In this document: in pieces, positions 58,926 through 64,000 of the stretch
Position numbering within the stretch: the stretch's first letter is position 1
Layout: the number at the start of each line of letters is the position of its first letter
Assembly: GCF_036017915.1 (NCBI RefSeq)
Contig: NZ_CP107929.1
Location: 3,662,001 to 3,726,000 of the forward strand
Reading direction: 5' to 3'
Length of the DNA: 64,000 nt
Source: Micromonospora sp. NBC_00421
Lineage (GTDB): Bacteria; Actinomycetota; Actinomycetes; Mycobacteriales; Micromonosporaceae
Translations under genes and position numbers: made by a program
The notes under the pieces: generated by a model
Told to the model about the DNA's origin: nothing
Databases searched by the model: none
The model's input: only the letters and a program-made list of their open reading frames with translations

Positions 58926-61900
58926 TCATGAGGTGCCGAACTTGCTGTCGATGAAGTCGAAGAGGTCGTCGTCGGAGGCGGTGTCGAGATCCTCGGTGAC
59001 GCTGGCGACCTCGGTCGGGCGTTGACCTGCGGTCCAGGCCGCGAGCAGGGCCTTGAGCCGCTCCCCCACCCCGGCCCGGGTGCTCTCGTCGAGGGCGGCC
59101 ACCGCGTCGGCGTCCAGGGTGGACAGCGCGGCCTGGAGCCGGTCGAGGTCGTCGAGCAGGGTGACACCCCCGGCGTCGGCGGGCACCAGCTCGGTGAGCA
59201 GTTGCTGGGCCAGCTCGGTCGGGGTCGGGTGGTCGAAGACCAGGGTGGCGGGCAACCGCAGCGCGGTCTCGGTGGCGAGCCGGTTGCGCAGCTCGACGGC
59301 GGTCAGCGAGTCGAAGCCGGCCTCCTTGAACGCCCGCTCGGGGTCGACGTCGGCGCCGGAGGCGTACCCGAGGACGGCGGCGACCTGGTCGCGGACCAGC
59401 GCCAGGACGGTGTCGAGGCGGTCCGGGGACGGCATCGCGGCGAGCCGGCCGGCGAGGTCGCCGGTCGTGGCGACCGGGGTGGCCGGTTCGGTCTCCGGCT
59501 GGGCGTCAGGGAGCGCGGCGAGCAGCGGCCGGGGCCGGGACAGGGTGTAGATCGGGGTGAACCGGGTCCAGTCGACGTCGGCCACGACGAGGTGACTCTC
59601 GTCGTGGTCGAGGGCCTGCCCGAGCGCCCGGACGGCGAGCCGGGGGTCCATCGGCGGGGTGCCCTGCCGACGCAGGTGGGCGGTGGCCTCCCCGTCGGCC
59701 ATCCCGCCGCCGGCCCAGCTGCCCCAGGCGACCGAGGTGGCGACCGCGCCCCGGCTACGCCGCCGGTGCGCCAACGCGTCCAGGTACGCGTTCGCCGTGG
59801 CGTACCCCGCCTGCCCGGCACTGCCCCACACCGCCGCCCCGGACGAGAACACCACGAACGCGTCCAACGACCGGTCCGCCGTCAACTCGTCCAGATGCAC
59901 CGCACCGAGCACCTTCGCCCGGCACACCTCGGCGAAGTCCGCCACGCTGGTCTCCGGCAGCGACTTCTCCTGGTGCAGCACGCCGGCGGCGTGGAACACG
60001 GCGGTCAGCCCGTCACCGAGGTCGGCCAGGAGCGCAGCGACCGCCTCCCGATCCGCCACGTCACACGCCACCACCTCGACCCCCGGAAGCCGGGCCACCA
60101 GCTCGGCCGCACCGGGAGCCGCCGGACCACGCCGGCTGGCCAACACCACCCGGTCCGCGCCCTGCGCGACCAGCCATTCGGTGAGGTGCCCGCCGATGCC
60201 ACCGGTGCCGCCGGTGACCAGCACGGTGCCGGCGGGCCGCCAGTGCCGTTCGGGGCTGCCTGCGGCGGGCCAGCGGACCAGCCGCCGGGCCAGCACCCCG
60301 GCGGTACGGACGGCCACCTGGTCCTCCGCGCCGGCGGCGAGGACGTCGGCGAGCCGCGCGACGTGCCCGTCGGCCCAGTCGGTGGGCAGGTCGACCAGGC
60401 CACCCCAGGAGTGCGGGTACTCCAGGGACAGTACGGTGCCCAGTCCCCAGAGCGCCCCCTGCGCGGGGTGCGGCAGGTCCTCGAACCGGTCGACGGCGAC
60501 ACCGCCTGCGGTGAGGCACCAGATCCGGCCGGCGAAGTCGGTGGCGGTGAGCGCCTGGATCAGCGCCACGGTGTCGGTGACGCCGACGGAGAGCCCGGCG
60601 TCGGTGGCGTCGGGCGTGTCGTCCAGGGCGAGCAGGGAGAGCACCCCGGCGGGGGTGTCCCCGGCGGGCAGCTCGGTGCCGGTGACGGTGACGACGTCGG
60701 CGCCCCGGGCGGCCAGTCCGTCGGCGATGGCCCGTACCCGCGCCTCGTGGCCGGCGGGGTCGGCGGGTCCGCCCGGCTGCCCGTCGGTCGAGCCGGCCGG
60801 TACGACGAGCCACCAGGTGCCGGTCAGCTCCCCGCCGTCGGGCAGTTCGGTGGAGCGCCACACCACCCGGTAGCGCCAGTCGTCCACGGTGGACGCGTCC
60901 CGCTGCCGGGCCCGCCAGCTGGCGAGGCCGGGCAGCACCTCGGTGACCACCCCGGGGGCCACCCCGAGGCCGTCGGCGAGCAGGCCGGTGTCGCCCCGGT
61001 CGACGGCGTCCCAGAACCCGCCGTCGGCGTCGTCGATGTCGACGGTGGCGGCGGCGGGCTCGATCCAGTAGCGCTGGTGCTGGAAGGGGTAGGTGGGCAG
61101 GTCGACCTGCCGGCCTCCGGGGTGGATGGCCGTCCAGTCGAGGTCGACACCGGTGACCCACGCCTGGGCCATCCCGGTGGCGTACGCGGTGACCTGGTCG
61201 CGGTCCCGGCGTTGCAGCGGAATGCAGGTGGCGTCGACGGTGTCGGCGGCCATGGCGGTGAGCACACTGTCCGGCCCGATCTCCACGAACCGGGTCACCC
61301 CCCGCGCGGCCAGCGCGGCGACCGCGTCGGCGAACCGCACCGTCCCCCGCACCTGACCCTGCCAGTAGGCGGCCGAACCGAGCTGTTCGTCGGTCGCCGG
61401 CTCACCGGTCGCAGTGGAGATCAGCCCGATGGCGGCCGAATCGGCGGTGACCGTCTCCAACACCCGCCCGTAGTCGGCCAGCATCGGATCCATCAGATGC
61501 GAATGAAACGCGTGCGACACCCGCAACCGACGCGTCTTCACCTCAAGCGACGCTTCGAGCGTGGCGATCTGCTCCTCGGTACCCGACACCACCACCGCCC
61601 GGGGACCGTTCACCGCCGCCACGTCCACGTCACCGAGATCCAACTCGTCGAGAGGCGCGGCGATGGCGAGCATCGCCCCACCCGCCGGCAACGCCTGCAT
61701 CAACCCACCCCGCGCCGCCACCACCCGACACGCGTCCTCCAGCGACCACACCCCGGCCACGTACGCCGCAGCCAACTCACCAATCGAATGACCCGCCACG
61801 AAATCCGGCTTCAACCCCCACGACTGGGCCAGACGGAACAGGGCCACCTCGACCGCGAACAACGCCGGCTGCGTCCACCCCGTCCGATCCAACACACCAT

Positions 61901-64000
61901 CCGGATCGGCGAACATCACCTCCCGCAGATCACCACCCAACAAGGGAGCGAACGCCGCACACACCTCGTCCAACGCGGCGGCGAACACCGGGAAGGCGTC
62001 CACCAGCTCACGACCCATGCCGACCCGCTGCGCACCCTGACCGGTGAACAACACCGCCGTCCGACCGGTGGTCACCCGACCCGACAGGCCGGCCCCGACG
62101 GCCAGCGCCTCCAGGCCGGGGGCGAGGTCGGGGGCGGTGCCACCGACGACCACACCCCGGTGGTCCAGGGCGGCCCGGCCGGCGGCGAGGGAGTGCCCGA
62201 CGTCCACCGGCCGTACGTCGGCGGGCAGTTCGTCGCGGAGCCGGGCGGCCTGCCCGGCCAGCGCACCGGCGGACCGGGCGGACAGCGGCCAGAGCACCAC
62301 AGGCGGTTCGGGGGCTTCGACCGGCGCGGCGGACTCGACAGGCGGCGCCTCCTCGACGATCACGTGCGCGTTGGTGCCGCTGATCCCGAACGACGACACC
62401 CCGGCCCGGCGGGGGCGCTCCGTCGCCGGCCAGTCGACCGGGTCGCTGAGCAGCCGGACGTCCCCGGCCGCCCAGTCGACCTGCCGGGACGGCGTCTGCG
62501 CGTGCAGGGTGCGCGGCAGCGTGCCGTGCCGCATCGCCATCACCATCTTGATCACCCCGGCCATGCCGGCGGCGGCCTGGGCGTGCCCGATGTTCGACTT
62601 GATCGAACCGAGCCACAGCGGCCGGTCCCGCTCCCGGCCGTAGGTGGCAAGCAGCGCCTGGGCCTCGATCGGGTCACCCAGGGTGGTGCCGGTGCCGTGC
62701 GCCTCGACGGCGTCGACCTCGTCGGGGGTGAGCCGGGCGTTGGCCAGAGCCGCCCGGATCACCCGCTGCTGCGCCGGCCCGTTCGGCGCGGTCAACCCGT
62801 TCGACGCACCGTCCTGGTTCACCGCCGAACCCCGGATCACCCCGTACACCCGGTGACCGTTGCGCCGCGCGTCGGAGAGGCGTTCCAGCACCAGCACGCC
62901 GACCCCCTCGGACCAGCCGGTGCCGTCGGCGTCGTCGGAGAACGACTTGCACCGGCCGTCCGGGGCGAGCCCCCGCTGCCTGCTGAACGCCACGAACGGG
63001 GTGGGGTTCGACATCACCAGCACCCCACCGGCGACGGCGGTGCCGCACTCCCCCGCCCGCAGCGCCTGGCTGGCCAGGTGCAGCGCGACGAGCGACGAGG
63101 AACACGCCGTGTCGACGGTCATCGACGGCCCCTCGAAGCCGAAGGCGTACGACACCCGGCCGGAGATCACCGACGCGGAGCTGCCGGTGCTCAGGTACGC
63201 CTCCGACTCGGCCGGGGCGAGGCCGAGCAGGTCGCCGTAGTCCTGGGCGCCGGAGCCGACGAAGACCCCGACCGGGCTGCCGCGCAGCTCCTCCGGGTCC
63301 AGTCCGGCCCGCTCGCACGCCTCCCAGGTGACCTCGAGCATCAGCCGCTGCTGCGGGTCCATGGCGATCGCCTCGCGGGGCGAGATACCGAAGAACTCGG
63401 CGTCGAACGCGCCCGCCTCGTAGACGAAACCGCCGGAGCGGACGTAGCTGGTGCCGGGCTGGTCCGGGTCGGCGTCGAAGAGCGCGTCGGAGTCCCAGCC
63501 CCGGTCGACGGGGAAGGCGCTTATCGCGTCGGTGCCGCTGTCGACGAGCCGCCAGAGGTCCTCCGGGGACCGCACCCCACCCGGGTAGCGGCAGCTCATC
63601 CCGATGATGGCGATCGGCTCGTCGGGGCTGAGCCCGCCGGTGCCCGGGGCGGTGGTGCCCGGGGCGGTGGTGCCGACGAGTTCGTCGTACAGGTGGCGGG
63701 CCAGCACGGCGGGGGTCGGGTGGTCGTAGATCATGGTGGCCGGCAACCGCAGCCCGACCGCCGTACCGAGGGCGTTGCGCAGCTCCACCGCGGTCAGCGA
63801 GTCGAAGCCGAGTTCCCGGAACGGCCGCTGGACGTCCACGGTGGCATCGACGTCGTACCCGAGGACCGCGGCGACCTGGGCGCGGACGGTGTCCAGCAGG
63901 TACGGCAGCCGCTCGGCGTCGGGCATCCCGGCCAGTACGGAGGTGTCGACCGACTCGTTCGGGGCGGCGACCGGCGGGGCCTGGCGGGCCTCGGGGAGCG
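58926..64000 (-). CDS. PKS4 (5' end outside window): ACP, then KS-AT-KR-ACP module
   Basis: The visible 1690 codons are open to the window edge with no start, so the gene continues to the right. It begins inside the linker and ACP ([13 protein letters not shown]) of a previous module, then a complete KS-AT-KR-ACP module and a C-terminal docking region ending [14 protein letters not shown] carries GHSIGE and HAFH (malonyl). There is no DH; the KR has LHQE in place of LDD and the A-type [11 protein letters not shown]. The product is a malonate unit with an L-hydroxyl. An ATG at 63926 lies inside the ACP linker and is not a start. The gene therefore has at least two modules and precedes PKS3 in the operon. 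Confidence 0.94.
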   Translation of the reverse strand, partial: LPEARQAPPVAAPNESVDTSVLAGMPDAERLPYLLDTVRAQVAAVLGYDVDATVDVQRPFRELGFDSLTAVELRNALGTAVGLRLPATMIYDHPTPAVLARHLYDELVGTTAPGTTAPGTGGLSPDEPIAIIGMSCRYPGGVRSPEDLWRLVDSGTDAISAFPVDRGWDSDALFDADPDQPGTSYVRSGGFVYEAGAFDAEFFGISPREAIAMDPQQRLMLEVTWEACERAGLDPEELRGSPVGVFVGSGAQDYGDLLGLAPAESEAYLSTGSSASVISGRVSYAFGFEGPSMTVDTACSSSLVALHLASQALRAGECGTAVAGGVLVMSNPTPFVAFSRQRGLAPDGRCKSFSDDADGTGWSEGVGVLVLERLSDARRNGHRVYGVIRGSAVNQDGASNGLTAPNGPAQQRVIRAALANARLTPDEVDAVEAHGTGTTLGDPIEAQALLATYGRERDRPLWLGSIKSNIGHAQAAAGMAGVIKMVMAMRHGTLPRTLHAQTPSRQVDWAAGDVRLLSDPVDWPATERPRRAGVSSFGISGTNAHVIVEEAPPVESAAPVEAPEPPVVLWPLSARSAGALAGQAARLRDELPADVRPVDVGHSLAAGRAALDHRGVVVGGTAPDLAPGLEALAVGAGLSGRVTTGRTAVLFTGQGAQRVGMGRELVDAFPVFAAALDEVCAAFAPLLGGDLREVMFADPDGVLDRTGWTQPALFAVEVALFRLAQSWGLKPDFVAGHSIGELAAAYVAGVWSLEDACRVVAARGGLMQALPAGGAMLAIAAPLDELDLGDVDVAAVNGPRAVVVSGTEEQIATLEASLEVKTRRLRVSHAFHSHLMDPMLADYGRVLETVTADSAAIGLISTATGEPATDEQLGSAAYWQGQVRGTVRFADAVAALAARGVTRFVEIGPDSVLTAMAADTVDATCIPLQRRDRDQVTAYATGMAQAWVTGVDLDWTAIHPGGRQVDLPTYPFQHQRYWIEPAAATVDIDDADGGFWDAVDRGDTGLLADGLGVAPGVVTEVLPGLASWRARQRDASTVDDWRYRVVWRSTELPDGGELTGTWWLVVPAGSTDGQPGGPADPAGHEARVRAIADGLAARGADVVTVTGTELPAGDTPAGVLSLLALDDTPDATDAGLSVGVTDTVALIQALTATDFAGRIWCLTAGGVAVDRFEDLPHPAQGALWGLGTVLSLEYPHSWGGLVDLPTDWADGHVARLADVLAAGAEDQVAVRTAGVLARRLVRWPAAGSPERHWRPAGTVLVTGGTGGIGGHLTEWLVAQGADRVVLASRRGPAAPGAAELVARLPGVEVVACDVADREAVAALLADLGDGLTAVFHAAGVLHQEKSLPETSVADFAEVCRAKVLGAVHLDELTADRSLDAFVVFSSGAAVWGSAGQAGYATANAYLDALAHRRRSRGAVATSVAWGSWAGGGMADGEATAHLRRQGTPPMDPRLAVRALGQALDHDESHLVVADVDWTRFTPIYTLSRPRPLLAALPDAQPETEPATPVATTGDLAGRLAAMPSPDRLDTVLALVRDQVAAVLGYASGADVDPERAFKEAGFDSLTAVELRNRLATETALRLPATLVFDHPTPTELAQQLLTELVPADAGGVTLLDDLDRLQAALSTLDADAVAALDESTRAGVGERLKALLAAWTAGQRPTEVASVTEDLDTASDDDLFDFIDSKFGTS
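59714..60182. repeat. KR conversion block, copy in PKS4
   Basis: Partner of 54907-55375 in PKS3. The neighbouring KR-ACP linker (about 59520-59632) is also the same as 54717-54829 as read. Confidence 0.83.
61267..61808. repeat. AT mosaic block in PKS4
   Basis: 61267-61542 and 61582-61754 follow PKS2 module C, but 61762-61808 (47 bp) is identical to PKS2 module A at 52125-52171 and differs from module C at several sites. This is a patchwork expected from repeated gene conversion. Confidence 0.8.
63640..63669. repeat. In-frame 15-bp tandem repeat in PKS4 linker
   Basis: GTGCCCGGGGCGGTG occurs twice head to tail (63640-63654, 63655-63669). It encodes the repeated TTAPG in the ACP-KS linker. 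Confidence 0.8.

Noticed and set aside
63924..63926. ATG at 63926 as the start of PKS4
   Set aside because: It lies inside an ACP linker, the frame stays open to the window edge with PKS-like sequence, and no RBS precedes it.

Overview
The window is a high-GC actinomycete type I polyketide locus, most likely from Micromonosporaceae (an inference from GC content, codon bias and gene families; no taxonomic marker is present). It reads as most of a biosynthetic cluster for a beta-amino-acid-primed polyene macrolactam. The cluster runs off the right edge inside a PKS gene. No glycosylation genes and no LuxR/SARP pathway activator lie in the window.

Layout. Positions 1-4.4 kb hold accessory genes: a DUF5988 protein (129-398), a type II thioesterase (454-1230), a DHA2-type MFS exporter (1643-3379) divergent from its probable TetR repressor (3476-4063), and an orphan PqqD-like protein (4138-4404). 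Positions 4.6-25.9 kb on the minus strand hold PKS1, a 7110-residue synthase that begins with a bare loading ACP and carries four KS-AT-DH-KR-ACP modules. Upstream of it are a ferredoxin and a P450 (26.1-27.5 kb), separated from PKS1 by tandem hairpins. Positions 27.9-33.1 kb on the plus strand hold a four-gene starter-unit operon: a KamA-family radical SAM aminomutase, a fold-type-I PLP enzyme, a VinK-like acyltransferase and a DltA/VinM-like adenylating enzyme. A second adenylating enzyme (33.4-35.0 kb, minus) and a free-standing ACP (35.1-35.4 kb, plus) complete the starter set. An aldo/keto reductase and an HxlR regulator (35.5-36.9 kb) sit between these and a minus-strand PKS operon (36.98-64.0 kb). 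In transcription order that operon is PKS4 (5' end outside the window), PKS3, PKS2 (three modules plus thioesterase) and a VinJ-like aminopeptidase.

How the genes work together (inferred from the vicenistatin/incednine starter paradigm). The aminomutase makes a beta-amino acid; residue swaps in its pocket point to glutamate rather than lysine. The PLP enzyme may decarboxylate it, giving 3-aminobutyrate. One ligase loads it on the free ACP, the other caps the amine with an alpha-amino acid, the VinK-like enzyme moves the dipeptidyl group to the loading ACP of PKS1, and the VinJ-like peptidase later removes the cap. PKS1 then builds a tetraene with one methyl branch (module 3 AT carries the methylmalonyl motif). 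Further PKS modules lie outside the window. PKS4 and PKS3 add hydroxylated malonate and methylmalonate units through A-type ketoreductases. PKS2 adds three more DH-KR units and cyclises. Counting one module for the PKS4 segment cut by the edge, the lactam would have at least 24 ring atoms. P450 plus ferredoxin would oxidise it and the MFS pump would export it.

Beyond the genes, the main observations are: recurring TAGGGG boxes, often spaced 10-12 bp, at several divergent promoters; two probable leaderless promoters; a TetR operator overlapping the exporter promoter; an AT-rich perfect 22-bp palindrome in an otherwise very GC-rich intergenic region; and long near-identical patches between PKS modules that indicate recent gene conversion.
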